Source: Abelmoschus esculentus (taxonomy: Eukaryota; Streptophyta; Magnoliopsida; Malvales; Malvaceae). Taken from it: a DNA stretch of 64,000 bases. The notes beneath the pieces were generated by a model that saw nothing but the letters and a program-made list of their open reading frames with translations, searched no databases and had not been told where the DNA came from. This document shows positions 14,273 through 26,835 of the stretch, one piece after another. The DNA is taken from assembly GCA_035048815.1 (NCBI GenBank), contig JAUCBN010000047.1, forward strand, positions 12,986,001 through 13,050,000, read 5' to 3'. A program made the translations under genes and the position numbers. Position 1 is the stretch's first letter, and every line of letters begins with the position of its first letter.

Positions 14273-16521
14273 AGACGGGAATATGAAACTGACACGTACT
14301 GAGGAAGTCGTGTGTTTGTTGCGTGATTTCTTGGTCTTAATTTTTATTCCAAGCCAAGACAATGATGCGTCAGTGGTGGGGGAGTGCTTTTGTTGGTTTA
14401 AAGACTTTAAGCATAATTTAAAAATGATTTATTAGTTTAATCAAAGCATATTAGACTGTTAACGTATTTAAAAAAATATCGGGTTGGGTCAGAGTCAAGT
14501 TTAGCATATTTATTTTTGGGTCGAATTAAATTGATTTTTTTAAAAAATATTCGGATTGAAGTCAATTTTAAAGTATTCATATTCGGGTAAAGTTCAGATG
14601 GAACAAAAATCAAAACCAACCTGATATGTATTCACTCAAATATATCTTAAATCCGAGAATTTATATATATATATATAAAATAATCGTTGAAGATTTATAC
14701 ATTATAACTAAATTTATGTGAGTCGATTTAAATTAATACAGATTTATACAAATATTTAATACTTTGCAGTAAATTGTTTATTTTTAAATGGTATGGTCGG
14801 TGAGTTGTCCAAAACCAGAAATTGTTAAAACTAGCGGCGGCCGTCGGCGACACGTCGAGTAAACCGCCAATTTCATTTCAATATTTAAAGAACTATGTCT
14901 AATAATGTCTCTATAAACAATGTTGCGCAGGGGAAGTAGTTTGATAAGGTCACCCATATATTCAGTCTCAGACTCACAGCCCAATCAGATCAATGCTTTG
15001 CATTGACCTTCTTATTGGGGTTTTAATTAACTATCCAAGTTTAAACCATTCTTAAACTCTTAAACACGTTAGTTAATGGTGGTTAGGAGTAGAGTTAGGA
15101 ATTTAGACCAGACAGACCTTTTAGCATATAATTTGTTGGAGTTTGTCTCAATTTTTTTAATTAAAAAATAGGGTAATAAATCAATCGATTCTTAAAAACT
15201 ACACAATGAATCCTTAAAGTATCATTATTTTTCACTTTAATTTTCAAAGTTTTTTTTTTCTGTTTACCTCCTACAAATTTTTTAGTCAGATTTATATATA
15301 TCACTAATTATTTTAATAATTTATCGTTTTTAAAAATAAAATATGTTAAAATAATTTTAGGGCTATCTTTTTATTTTTTTAGTTAAAAGTTGAAATTAGA
15401 AATTATTTTTAATGAAATTTTATTATTATTTAATTAAATTTAAAAAAAATCTGAAAATAATTGTTTTACACAAATTCTCTTAGAAAAGAAATAATTACAT
15501 TTTAGGTTTTCATAATTTCAAAAAATACTAAAATAGTTAATAGAGCATATTAATACATATGATTAATGAAACACTAGGCCCACCTCAGCCTACCATTCAG
15601 TCTTCACCTGGGCCCAATACTACATTTCTCTCTTTTTATTTCCTTTCACCCATTTTCTTCTGTGCTCGTATCTATCACTCACTCGATACTAATTAAATTG
15701 AATAATAAAAAATTTAATTTTTAAATATTTTTTATTAAAAAAATAACTTCTTATTTATAAATTTAATATTTATAACTCAAAATAACAAAAATATGAAAAT
15801 AATGATAAATGAGACATAACTAAAAATTTAGTTGATTTTACGTAAATAAAAACAAGCACTCATAAAAAAAATAAATACAAAATTTAAAAATTAAGACGAA
15901 ACGAGAAAAAATAAATGAATTAAGATTCATGTCTATACCTCACTCATGTTTTTATAAATTAACTCTAATAAATTAACAAAAAAAATACTAACAATATTTT
16001 AAGTTATGTTAGATATATAGGATATTTAAAATTTTTATTTAAGAAAATATATGTTTAAAGTTTATTTTAGAATCTAAACTAAAAGATATAGTGCAGGTAA
16101 AAAAACATCATCTATAAATAACGATTTAAAAAGAAGAAATCACCCACAAGTGGTGTTTTATTTATTTATTTAATATTTTTTTAAATCTAAAAACACTATA
16201 TATATATTTTAAAAATATATTTTTTTATATTTTAAAATTTAATTTTAAATTAAATTATTTTTTAATAAAAATTCTGTATTTGGCTCTTGAACTTACTTAT
16301 AAAGGCAATTGAGGTTTGGATATGCGGCAGCCTAGAAGCCGCATATAAATGTGGTATAAGTATATGCTTCCTTTTCTCAATTTAATTCTAAACTCCTTAT
16401 TCCTGGAATTTCATATCCCTTCATTGGAATATTCCACTTTTAACCCTATGATTTAAACTCATCATCTGAATCGAAAACCCATACGAATTCAAACAAAAAC
16501 GACGGAAGATTCAAAACCTAA
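14273..16521. other. Intergenic DNA and 5' flank of the DUF506 gene
   Basis: AT-rich and without a gene I can support. The last 250 bases upstream of 16522 are less AT-rich and probably hold the promoter and leader of the DUF506 gene. Confidence 0.35.
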
Positions 16522-17418
16522 ATGGCTGGTTCTCAGAGAAGAGTGAAAAGAGTCACTGACCCGCTCGATGACAGAGTCAAGGCTCAACTTGTCGGCGCCG
16601 GTTACTTTAGCAGTGGAAGTGAACACTCGGAGTCATTCTCCGGCGACGGAGATGACTCTCCTTGCCTCTCCGAACTCGTTCATAGTTTCCTCGAAGATAG
16701 CCACGATGGTGCTGCCGATAACGATACTTACAGCGGTGACGCCGATTTAGTCGTTCCAGACCTTGATGAAACGGCGTCGTTGGAGATCATCGTCAAATCT
16801 ACCGCTCTTAATGACATGGATTCTTACCGGAATCTACTCGTGGCCGACGTTTCGAAAGCAATGGAAATGTTTTCCTTGTTCAAAACGGATAAATCTATTT
16901 TCAGGCGTAACGTGATGGTTTATCTTCGCCAGGCAGGTTACAATGCGGCGATCTGCAAGACGAAATGGAGTTTCGAGGGAGGCGTAACGGCCGGGAGCTA
17001 CGAATTCATCGACGTTGTGCAATCGGTATCATCCACGTGGCAGAAAAGGTACTTCATCGATCTCGATTTTGCGTCGGAGTTCGAGATCGTGATGCCGACG
17101 AGCGAGTATTCGAGGCTGCTGCAGTATTGCCCTAAAGTTTTCATCGGAAAAAGCGAGGAATTGAAGAAGATCGTGAGAACCATGAGCGACTCGGCGAAAA
17201 GATCGTTGAAAATCAGAGAGTTATCCCTTCCTCCTTGGAGAAAAAACCGTTACATGCAAAAGAAATGGTTCGCTCCTTACCTTAGAACGACGAATCAAAC
17301 CCCGGCGAACTCCGTTTCACTGACCGGGGCGACGGTCAATCCAGTCTACGACGTCCAGTGCCGCTACGTTGGCTTCGACGACGCTGTCAACGGCCGCTTG
17401 TTAGTCCGTACGAGATGA
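16522..17418 (+). CDS. DUF506 (PDDEXK-like) family protein
   Basis: An intronless frame of 298 residues. The N-terminal third is acidic and Ser-rich. The conserved part begins near residue 80 and carries LLVADVSKAMEMFS, VMVYLRQAGYNAAICKTKW, GSYEFIDVV, QKRYFIDLDFASEFEI and PTSEYSRLLQYCPKVFIGK. The C-terminal region includes LPPWRKNRYMQKKWFAPYLR. These are hallmarks of plant DUF506 proteins (PDDEXK-like superfamily), one of which (RXR) represses root-hair growth in Arabidopsis; the biochemical role is not established. The start ATG fits because the leader upstream is AT-rich and has no further in-frame extension that looks coding. The coding region is markedly more GC-rich than its flanks. Confidence 0.92.
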   Translation: MAGSQRRVKRVTDPLDDRVKAQLVGAGYFSSGSEHSESFSGDGDDSPCLSELVHSFLEDSHDGAADNDTYSGDADLVVPDLDETASLEIIVKSTALNDMDSYRNLLVADVSKAMEMFSLFKTDKSIFRRNVMVYLRQAGYNAAICKTKWSFEGGVTAGSYEFIDVVQSVSSTWQKRYFIDLDFASEFEIVMPTSEYSRLLQYCPKVFIGKSEELKKIVRTMSDSAKRSLKIRELSLPPWRKNRYMQKKWFAPYLRTTNQTPANSVSLTGATVNPVYDVQCRYVGFDDAVNGRLLVRTR

Positions 17419-19190
17419 TCATTTCAACAAACGAAGATTGAAATCACATTTTTCACGAGTGATTATAATAATAAGAAAAAATTAATTGCAAAGAATATTT
17501 ATAATCTTTAGTAATTAATTACACATTTTTCTCCCTCTCTGTATATTTATTGTTTAAAAATTATTAAATAAAATTAAATAACACTGCAAAGTATAATGAG
17601 TTTTACAGCAATAAAAACGTGATTCTATGAAAAACATGTTAAAATGATATGTTACCGAGAGACATTAATTTATCGAGTACTTAAAATTTTTTATAATATT
17701 TTATTTTATATTAATTTAAATTTTAATATTTTTAAAATATAATGTCTTTATTTTATAATAAAATAATAAAATGAATCTTCGTGAAAATAAAAAGATTTTA
17801 TATTGATTTTTTAATTGACGTCAATAGTATTGACTATTGAGTATAATTTTTTAAAATAATTTTTTTCCTTTCAAAAGATAAATTGTACATACATTGATCG
17901 TAGGTAGTGTTTTTGGCTCTCTGAATTTTTTTCTAGTGTCACTTTTAGACATTATTGGTTTACATCATAACTTTTAATATTAAAATAAATATTTAAATTA
18001 TATTTAATTTTTAAGATAAATATTTAATTTTTAAGATTAAAATAGATGTTTAAAATTTTATTTTAAAAAAAAAAAGTATATGTCAGAAAGAAATAACCTT
18101 AATAATTACTAAATTGTCATTTTAGTTTCAACATTGTTTTAAAATAAGATTTTTATTTTGTATTAAAATATCTTTATACAAATATGAATTATAAAGATAA
18201 ATAATTTAAAATAACGCGATAAATCTACAAAATGATACACACTCAAAAGAATCATGTTAGTCAAAAATAATTTCATATTTTTATATAAAATATAATATTA
18301 TTATTTTTATTGATATATCATCTTATCAAGTCATTTCAAACAATTTACTTTTAGTTAATAAACCTTTCTTATTCATATATAAATCATTTTAATCCAAAAT
18401 AAAGCATTAAAGTCAAATTGCTTAAAAAATATACATCAAAATGACAATTTCTTTTGATGAATGAAAATTGACAATTCATTTAAATATTAGGTGTATTTTT
18501 GATTTTATACAAAAAATTTAAGATAGAATTTTAGAGACCTATCTTTAAAAAATATAATTTAGGCCTTTATATTGATACCAAGCCGAAATTATATTCAATC
18601 TAAACTTTGATCTTTTAATTTTTTTATAGCGAAGCATAAGCATCAATTGAATACCCTTATTAAAATAACTTTGCAAAATACAAAGTAATTATATTTTTGA
18701 CTTAGAGAATAAAAAATAAATTTAAAACAATATATATAATAAACAATGAAAAATCTTTTAACAAATTATTTTTTTATTAAAAATCTGTAATAACTAAAAT
18801 CTTCATAGTTCATAGTTCAAACTCATGTCTCCTAATAAAAATCGTTTTTTTTACCATCACTCGTTGGGTTCAAATTTTTTTATACATAAATAATTAACCT
18901 ATAAAATTATATGTACATATTTTATATTTTTTTCTTAACACAGGATAAAAAGGTTATCCAGTTTTTACTAAAAACGTGTGGTTAGCAAAATTGCCCGTCA
19001 TTTGACTCAGTAACGGACTGTCACTCGAGTGTTCTCCAAGAATATATCCCTCAAAACATCATACTTCAAATTGGAAAAGTTCTATATTCAGTCATAAGAA
19101 AACAAGACAATGCTACTACTCAAGTCAAAATTAATACTTGAAAACATCATAAAAAAGCAAAATAAACATCCATAGATGAGAGACCTACCT
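17419..19190. other. Intergenic DNA between DUF506 and eL32
   Basis: AT-rich, no gene seen. It must contain the 3' ends of both convergent genes. About 19080-19190 is the likely 3' untranslated region of eL32. Confidence 0.4.
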
Positions 19191-20389
19191 TCACTCGTCT
19201 TCCTGGCTGCGCAACCTAGCCAATTTGTTGGTAACGACAACATCCAACTGAGCTGCGCGCTTGACAATTTCCTTCCTCTTCTTTGTCGAAACGTCATGTG
19301 CTATCTCAGCACAGTATGTCCTGATAATGCAGAAACAATCAGCAATAGGCTAGAAGATGATCGTCGACAAAGTTAAAAAAGAAGGGATATACGTCATGTA
19401 TTATATAGTATTATACCTGTTGTGCATCATGAGAAGCTCCAGCTCTTGGACATTGTGTACAACAAATTTCTTAAACCTGTTGGGAAGATAGTGGCGAGTC
19501 TTCTTGTCTGAGCCATAGCCGATGTTGGGCATCAAAGTGCATCCCTTGAACTTTCTCCTAACACGGGAGTCAATACCCTTGGGCCTTCTCCAGTTTGTCT
19601 GCAAATATGTAAACAACTTTTAACAATATTGAGAGGCATTTTGTGCATTCTTTTTTACCTAATTGACATTTAAGTGGGCTACGATGCATTAAAATGTTTT
19701 CATAAACATCTATCAACACAACAGAACACATTAGCAGAGGCCAGACATCCAAATAGGACAGACGGAAAGTAAAGAGCCTAGTTTCAACTAACATCACTGA
19801 AACAAAAAGACAACCGATCTTGGCTGTCACATCTCAATAATTAGAGCAAAAAATTTCTAGGGAGTCCGGTATTCCTGACTAATTGTAAAGCTACATATGC
19901 ACACATCCAAAAAATCTACCCTGCATGAATTCACTAAAATTATCTTATGGAATTCATAAAATAATACTAAGGAGTCCACTAAAATTCACTGTATCGAGTT
20001 CTACTTTGAACAGGGATGTGCCGAGGGGTTGCTGGGGCAGGCTCAACGCAAAAATTTAAATACCCTACGCCTAAAGTTTATATATTTCCTTGGAAATTTC
20101 CTATTGACAATTTAATTTGTAATTCGGCATCCCTTTCTAATATACGGTCTTAATTGTTCGCATGGCCGTCCCAGACTATGCAAACAATACTACTTCCCGG
20201 AAAGACAACTCGATTTGTTTAAAAACAAATTACAGCTAAAAAAATTAAGAACGCAAATCTTATGAGATAAGAAAGATCAGATTTAGGTTTTGTTATAACC
20301 TTGACGGAGATCTTGCGATCACTTTGAGGCCTCTTGAACTTCTTAACACGCTTCTTCACAATCTTCTTCAACAGCAAAGGAACTGCCAT
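19191..20389 (-). CDS. RPL32: 60S ribosomal protein eL32
   Basis: Three coding exons on the minus strand, 20389-20300, 19598-19417 and 19320-19191, join to 133 residues, the usual length for plant eL32. The start MAVPLLLKKIVKKRVKKFK, the core TNWRRPKGIDSRVRRKFKG, GYGSDKKTRHYLPNRFKKF and the ending RLRSQEDE identify it. It is a structural protein of the large cytosolic ribosomal subunit. A non-coding first exon is likely near 20521-20560: the minus strand has a GTAACA donor there and an AG acceptor six bases before the ATG. This is the usual arrangement for plant ribosomal protein genes. Confidence 0.97.
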
Positions 20390-20547
20390 TTCTTCCTAGT
20401 AACGAATTAATCCGACAAAAGTCAATATGCAGAGAGAAAGCATTTGAAGATTCAAACGGGAAATGAAATTCCGATATAAGAAATTAAGTAAAAAAAAAAA
20501 AAAGAGGATAAAAATGTTACCTGCTCCGGTTATGCGGCTGGTGGAGT

Positions 20548-20556
20548 AAACCCTAG
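20548..20556. promoter_or_regulatory. Telo-box (AAACCCTAG) in the eL32 leader
   Basis: AAACCCTAG lies at the presumed transcription start of the minus-strand eL32 gene. Telo-box motifs near the start are a known feature of plant ribosomal protein promoters. The assignment rests on motif and position only. Confidence 0.55.
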
Positions 20557-22114
20557 AATGGGGAAGGTGGAGCGGATTTGTGTGTATATATGGGAAAGAG
20601 GAATGATCCAGTGTTTCAGTTACAGAGTAACACTCAAAGTCCAGCCCCTATATTTTATGGGTTTTATTTGGATAATTTATGTCATTAGTCATTTCAATTA
20701 TAAAATTGTTCTATTTCGTTCATCCAAATTTAAAATTTATAGAATAACCATTAAAAATGTATTTTATTTTTCACTTTAGTCACCTCATAATGAATTTTGT
20801 TCATCCACAGGTTGCTTATAAAAAATAATATTATATATGTATGATTGATATAATTAATTTCAACATATCCTAAACTTAAATGTGATAGAGTTTTTTTAGA
20901 AGCCATGGGTTTGAATCCCAAATCTAAAACTATTATTTTATCTTCATCCAATCATCAGACCAATAACAAGGTGGCACTTGTCACCTCCATATAATAACAC
21001 ATGTTATTAACTGAATTTATCATGAAGTGACCAAAATCAAAATGGAATATAATTTTAGTGGTCGTTTTACAAGTTTTAGAATTTAGGTAATTATAATAAA
21101 TATTTTTGATAATTAAGTGATCATCTGTATAGTTTATCATAAAAATAAACGTAGTCAAGAAAAAAAAAAAAGGAAAAGAGGAAGTGAGGAAGAGGTAGCG
21201 ATGCTTGGATTAAAATAGGAGTTCTTATTTTTCAACGTATAGTATAATTTAGGGTGTAAACGAGTCGAGCTTGAGTAGTATTAAGTTTGGTTCGATTCGT
21301 TAAGATTTTAAGTCGAGTTCGAGCTTAAGTAATTTTAAACGAGTTTGAAATAGCAGAACTTAGCTCGGCTCGTTAGGAACTCGAGTCGAGTTCGAACTTT
21401 TTTTTTTCGAGCCTAATCGAGCAGAATATTGACTGATCTTCGACTGTGTTAGATTTGAATAACTCTTATCTTTTATGTCTCATTTAAAGCCTAATAGAGA
21501 AAAAATTTTGATACACAAGTTGTGTAAATTCAAGTCGAGTTCGAGCTCAAGTCCAATCGAATCGAGTTTTGACCGAGCTTTGACAGAGCCGAACTCGAGT
21601 AACTCACGATCTATCTCATCTCATTACAACCCTAGTAAAATCGACTTTAATTCCTAATTTATAATATTTATTGCAGTATAAATAGTGTTTTTCAAAATAC
21701 TATGTAACATTAAGAATAATTTAAAATCGGATCATTTGTACCCGTTTTTAGGGATATTTTTAAAAATGATAAATGACACCTTGGTATGTAATTTTTTAAT
21801 AAAAATTAACAAAAATGACATATGAAGTGAAGATTTTATTTTTAATTAACAAGATAAAACTCCCAAAAAAACCTTTTATAGGCTAACTTAATAAAAAGTA
21901 CATAATTTAGGGGAAATTAAGTCTAAAAAAATAAAAAAATGTTAATTCTACACTGGACTGGTTAACGGGTACGGGTCGGAGTCGGAGGAAAGAGGCTTTA
22001 TATTTATAGATAACATTAACAAATCCTTCAGCCAATTACAATCCACTTTCCTTCTTCGACCTTAAATCCTTCTCCTCTGTTTTCCGTTTGTTTCTCCAGA
22101 AAAAAGAAAGGAAA
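20557..22114. other. Divergent intergenic region between eL32 and YlmG-like gene
   Basis: AT-rich. It carries a GAGTTCGAG-type MITE at 21250-21634, and the promoter and leader of the plus-strand YlmG-like gene in the last 120 bases. Confidence 0.4.
21250..21634. mobile_element. GAGTTCGAG-rich MITE, possibly hAT type
   Basis: The ends TAGGGTGTAAACGAG and, inverted, TAGGGTTGTAATGAG form short imperfect terminal repeats. The interior is full of CGAGTTCGAGC / GAACTCGAG motifs. The flanking GTATAATT and GTAAAATC agree at six of eight bases, which would fit an old 8-bp duplication. A related copy is at 61.84 kb. It has no coding capacity. Confidence 0.5.
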
Positions 22115-22789
22115 ATGTTTCTCACCCAATCCCTCCTTCGACCTTCAATACTCCTTCCTCCCCGAAACTTGAATTACCCAATTCTCACCTCCAAACCCAG
22201 CTTGCCTCCCTTTTCTCTCCCCCTGAAAACCCCAAAGCCCGACCACAAAACTCCCATTTTCATATCTTTAGCTTCCGTTTCTCCTTCCTCAACAATACCC
22301 TGCAAAGGCCACCAAATCCAAACTCAGACCCCACTCAACGATTCAACTCGAACCCTCAAGACCCTTTTCTCCTTGGCCCTCTCCGCTACCATTCTCTTGA
22401 CCAAAATGATCCAAAATGTTGCCGTCAAAACAATCAATCATAACACCAACGCACTTTCCACCATGGGCCCGCTCTTCTTCGCTTCCTTAAAGGACCGCCC
22501 TAGCGGATACCTCAACACACCGTTGACGGTGGTGGCGGCGGGTTTATCTAAGTGGCTTGATATTTACAGCGGGGTTTTGATGGTCCGGGTTTTGCTCAGT
22601 TGGTTCCCGAACATTCCTTGGGACCGGCAGCCCCTCTCGGCAATTAGGGATCTTTGTGATCCGTATTTGAATCTGTTTAGGAATATAATTCCCCCCATTT
22701 TTGATACCTTGGATGTTAGTCCACTTCTGGCCTTTGCCGTGTTGGGGACTCTGGGGTCGATTCTCAATAACAGTAGCGGCATGTATTAA
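22115..22789 (+). CDS. YGGT family protein, plastid YlmG homologue
   Basis: A single exon of 224 residues. The first 65 or so residues are Ser/Pro/Thr-rich and basic, without acidic runs, like a chloroplast transit peptide. The C-terminal half holds the YGGT domain: a membrane segment around the GVLMVRVLLSWFPN motif, then DPYLNLFRNIIPPI, then a second hydrophobic helix (SPLLAFAVLGTLGSIL). Plant YlmG1-type proteins sit in plastid membranes and affect nucleoid and thylakoid organisation; the bacterial relatives lie near cell-division genes. I chose the ATG at 22115 because it is the first in-frame one. The stop is directly followed by a short leader to an ATT microsatellite. Confidence 0.88.
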   Translation: MFLTQSLLRPSILLPPRNLNYPILTSKPSLPPFSLPLKTPKPDHKTPIFISLASVSPSSTIPCKGHQIQTQTPLNDSTRTLKTLFSLALSATILLTKMIQNVAVKTINHNTNALSTMGPLFFASLKDRPSGYLNTPLTVVAAGLSKWLDIYSGVLMVRVLLSWFPNIPWDRQPLSAIRDLCDPYLNLFRNIIPPIFDTLDVSPLLAFAVLGTLGSILNNSSGMY

Positions 22790-25703
22790 TTCCTCATGCC
22801 GCAAGGAAAGTGATAAGGGATGGTAATTCAAGCTCTATTCTTAGCTTCCTGCTTTATTATTATTATTATTATTATTTTTAAACGTTTTTGTTCTTAGATA
22901 TGTCGTGGTATAATCTTGAAATTCTGCAGATTCATATACCAATTTTGGGTGTTTTAAGTGCTCTGTTTTGTGTTGTTTAGATGAATTTTTATGGAGGAAT
23001 GCATTATAATCTTGATATTCTGCAGATACATATACAGATTTAGAATTATTTGATGGTTTTGCAAATTTGAATATAAAAACTGCTCCTTTTTAGACTAGGT
23101 AACATGCTGATAGGTTCATCGGTTCCGTGTACAATGAAATGCAATGTGTTATGATTTGAATGTCATTAGACCTAATTTTAGATTTTGCAACTGCTAAATA
23201 CACTTGGACTCGAGCTAGGGTAACATGTAATTCTTTTGCTGCTAACATGATGACTGCCCTGGCCATGGAAGTGGTACTTAATGCTGATCGAATTGCATAT
23301 TCGATGTTATTAGTTCTATGTTTTAGTTGAATACTTAATGCTGACCTGCCCTGGCCTACATAGGTGGAGACTGTACTAGTAATCAGGGTTAAGCATTAGG
23401 TTGTATGAGCATTGAACGATAACTTGCTTTGGAGAATATGAATGTTATGGCCTATGGGGTTGATGAAACTGGAGTAATTCTGAGAAAAAATGTTATTCAT
23501 TCTTGCAAATAGCATGAGAATTTGGATACAAATCCAATCTTGGACGTTCATGTTTACAGTTGAATGTTACATGTTGATGGTTTGTGACATATTATTAAGT
23601 ATTAACCTATGCTGATTCTACTCAAGAATCGTGGAAGATATAAAGCTAGTGGCTAAAATCTTCCCATTCTACTCCTTTTATACGGTGTATTCATGTTGGA
23701 GCTATGATCCGACTTAGTTGATGAGTTCCTAGGCAAACTTTCTTGGGTTTAGAGAGAGGTGATGAATCCGAATCAGTTGTTTATTGGAGTCAGTCGAATT
23801 GTGACACCCATTGAGTCGAAACAAATAATGCTTTAGAGGTGACCATGGCACTAGGGGGTAACAAATTAGATGAATTCCTGCAGGTCTTAGTACATTAAGG
23901 TACGTGTTTAAACCCCCCTATGAAAACACCAGCGGGGATCGGTCAAGCTCCCCGAAGGCAATTTGTTTGTTGATAGTGGGAGTCACCTTCAAAGACAAAT
24001 TGACTTGGAGCTCATTTCGACTGCAAACTGTAACGCCTTCCCGACGTGCATGCAGTCGTTGGAATAGCTTATTCGCAACCGCCATGGGACGTTCACTTGC
24101 TGCCGGGATCGCACCACCTTCATTCCTAACAGTAATTTCCATCCACCCTTTTCATTTACAACATCCAACGCTCTATTAAAATTTACTTTAATGAAAACCT
24201 ACCACGCTATTGTATTTACTATTTACAATAGTAACTAAATGGCACGTTCACCTGAGATGCTGTAATTTCAAGAGGGGAAAAGGATGATATTAACCATTCG
24301 TTAAAACACTTGAAAAAATAATTTTAATGATTAATAGAATTAATTAATAAGTAACATCACAAAATTTCCAACAATGCTTGTGATGCTGTGACAGCTATTC
24401 ATCAGAAAGTAAAAAAGAAACCAATCTTTTTGGTGTGTCCATTTCAAAGTGGGGTAGTGAAGGGACGAAATTCAACTAACCAAATAAAGTTCATGATGTC
24501 CCATTGCCCTACTGATAAGGCTGACCTGAGCACATGGAGTCTAGCAGCAAACATCAAGTTTTACATACAGGAAATCTAGACTGATTAGACCAATTTTCAC
24601 TATGGTTGGCCAATTCAAAACATTCACAAAGCTTGAGTGCTTAAAGAATAGGCACATCCAAATTATTTTCTCAAGGTAAAAAGGAATGTCTTTTGGCAAT
24701 CTATATATGCTTTTACATTCAGGGGGAGAATGGTTAATTGAGATGGTGAAGTACATGCAGTGTTCCTTCTAACTCATTTGAATAACTGACCGAACAATAA
24801 CCAATCCAAAACCAAGTAACTGAGAAACTACAACATGCATTATGGCAATGGCTTCACAGACTGATAGTGCCAAAAGTTAACCAATTTGGCAAACAATTAT
24901 TCCCAAAGCTGAAGTAAGTAAACCAAAAAAACATAGAACTCAAAAAGCTTTCTTGGAATCTGGAGTGTTAATTTGAAAATCTATGGGAGATAGATTCTCC
25001 CATGATCATCACGTCACAAACCCCAGTTCAAACTCTGACAAAGAAAACAGGTCCCCTTCTTCAGGTTTGGATCAGACCATAAAAATGGAAGCACAAGTCC
25101 CTTACCCTTTGAGTAGTTTTTTTTCATCCATTTCATTCATGGAACAGGAGACCAGACCAGACCATACAAAGAACAGGAGAATCAAGAAAGCAACTGAAAC
25201 ACAGTAATCAAGCACACAAAGGCCTTTCAAAATGCTATGCCAGAAATAAATAATGAAATGAACCAAGCCAGTTTTATTATGAACATCAAACCATGATTCA
25301 TGTATCGATCTAAAGCTTTCTACTTCAACAAAAAGAGACTCAATTTAACAATCATATGAATAATACAATGAATAAAACTAACATATGAATGAAATTTTGC
25401 CGGACTTTATCACCTGAAATCGCCATTCCCATCTCAATCTTTACTTTTTCCATACGGAAAACCAAGCATGGAAATCATCTAAAATATAGCTTCCCAATCT
25501 CCCATTCTTCCTCATCGACCGATGGCTGCACTATAACAAAGAAAGAAAACACAAGCAGAGGCGGAGCACACCAGATGGAAGCGTGCAAAGACCACCTAGA
25601 GCAGATTCTTGGACAAAAATTTACACAGGACATGCCCGCAAAATACCATTGATTTGATTGCTAAACTGATTGAGCTATTGTACCATTTCCTTGCCCCACC
25701 TTT
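22790..25703. other. Intergenic DNA, moderately complex
   Basis: It contains an (ATT)n microsatellite at 22854-22877. The rest is less AT-rich than most spacers here. A minus-strand frame at 23918-24142 (GGAIPAASERPMAVANKLFQ) has even codon use but matches no family I know. The stretch 24980-25650 has only short frames and may be 3' flank of the DUF538 gene. I can support no further gene. Confidence 0.35.
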
Positions 25704-26305
25704 CTACATGTCGTTCCTCCCAAAAATTTCTTCACCGTGTTCATGTCGATTCTACAAATGGTTGATTTTCAATTAGCTTATGTTTTTAGAGAGTGTTAAT
25801 GGATTAAGGAGTAATGGAAGTAGAATTGAACCTTGGGGATTGCTTGAGATGACAACTCGGCATCTCCAATCGAATCACCGGATTCTTGAACCGCCAAGCA
25901 ATCCCTCGGCGATTCGAACAGCGACAGTGGGAACTGCTTGAAAACAACACCGACGTCAAAATAAATAAGACCCGAGGTCGGGACGTCGACCCGAATCCCT
26001 TTAACCGGGAACCAAAGAAACAGTTCTTGAGCGGAAATACCCGACAACTCCCCGATCTGCCCGTAACTCAGAGTCCCCGACACGTTCCTGTCGTAATGCA
26101 TCTCGCTTTCAAACTTGGTCTTGCAGGGCTGATCCAAGTAAACCTCGAACCGACCCGTATCGTCGAAGTCGAACAGGGTTATTCCTTTGGGAAGGAGCCC
26201 CATAGGCAATCCGTGGGCTTTTAAGATCCCGTAAATAGAATCTTGCTCGCCATTGACAACCATGAAGAAGAAGAAAATGAAGTGAAGGAAGATTGAAGGA
26301 TCCAT
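25704..26305 (-). CDS. DUF538 family secreted protein
   Basis: It starts at 26305 with a hydrophobic signal peptide (about residues 1-19). The DUF538 fold follows: SIYGILKAHGLPMGLLPKG, FEVYLDQPCKTKFESEMHY, VSGTLSYGQIGELSGISAQE, LFLWFPVKGIRVD and FDVGVVFKQFPLSLFE. I propose two exons. The first is 26305-25832 (158 codons). An 80-base AT-rich intron follows, with GTTCAA donor and TAG acceptor, and a 16-codon exon, 25751-25704, ends in GRNDM. The joined protein has 173 residues. If the intron is not used, the frame runs on to a stop at 25796 and gives 169 residues with a different tail. DUF538 proteins are plant-specific, small, mostly extracellular, and of unsettled function. Confidence 0.85.
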
Positions 26306-26830
26306 TTTGTGTTCGAAGGGAAAATTACTGGGAAATTGAGATGAGAAGACGAGATGTAGACGGAGACAGTGTTGCCAGCTTGAGTACAGAGAGGATTAGG
26401 AGAACAATCAATTATTGGTAAGTGGATCCTTTACACCTTGTTATTTCATGGCATGATAATACATAGTATAATACTAGTAAAATACCATATACTAATAATA
26501 AAAAAATAATAAATAATAATCTATTGATCTAATAAAATTAAAATTAAAAGTTTAATTTTTTCGATATAAATAAAAAATGTTGGTTGATTGAGGGTTGCCC
26601 CCATATCCCTATCCTCTAGTTTAATTTTCTCTTAGAATAGTTAATTTGGTTTTTTAGTTTAGTTGTATATAAATAAGTAAAATTTAAATAATAACACATT
26701 TAGTCTTATATACTTATAAATTTAATCTTAATTAAAAATCAACGATTCTAACTCTTTTCCTCCATCATCATCATCTTCTTCTCAAATCATCCCAAAGACA
26801 TTGTAAATGACATTAAACAAGAATATGGAA
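26306..26830. other. 5' flank of the DUF538 gene and spacer
   Basis: About 26306-26400 is the probable leader of the minus-strand DUF538 gene. The rest is AT-rich with no gene. Confidence 0.4.
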
Positions 26831-26835
26831 TACAG

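Noticed and set aside
20890..20930. GGGTTTGAATCCC resembling a tRNA T-arm
   Set aside because: No acceptor stem, anticodon arm or box A can be found at tRNA distances.
23918..24142. Minus-strand frame containing GGAIPAASERPMAVANKLFQ
   Set aside because: Composition is code-like, but I know no matching family and see no splice context. It was left as spacer with a note.
24983..25652. Two short plus-strand frames upstream of the DUF538 gene's 3' end
   Set aside because: No known motif, no initiation context, and low-complexity composition. They probably reflect 3' flank of the opposite-strand gene.
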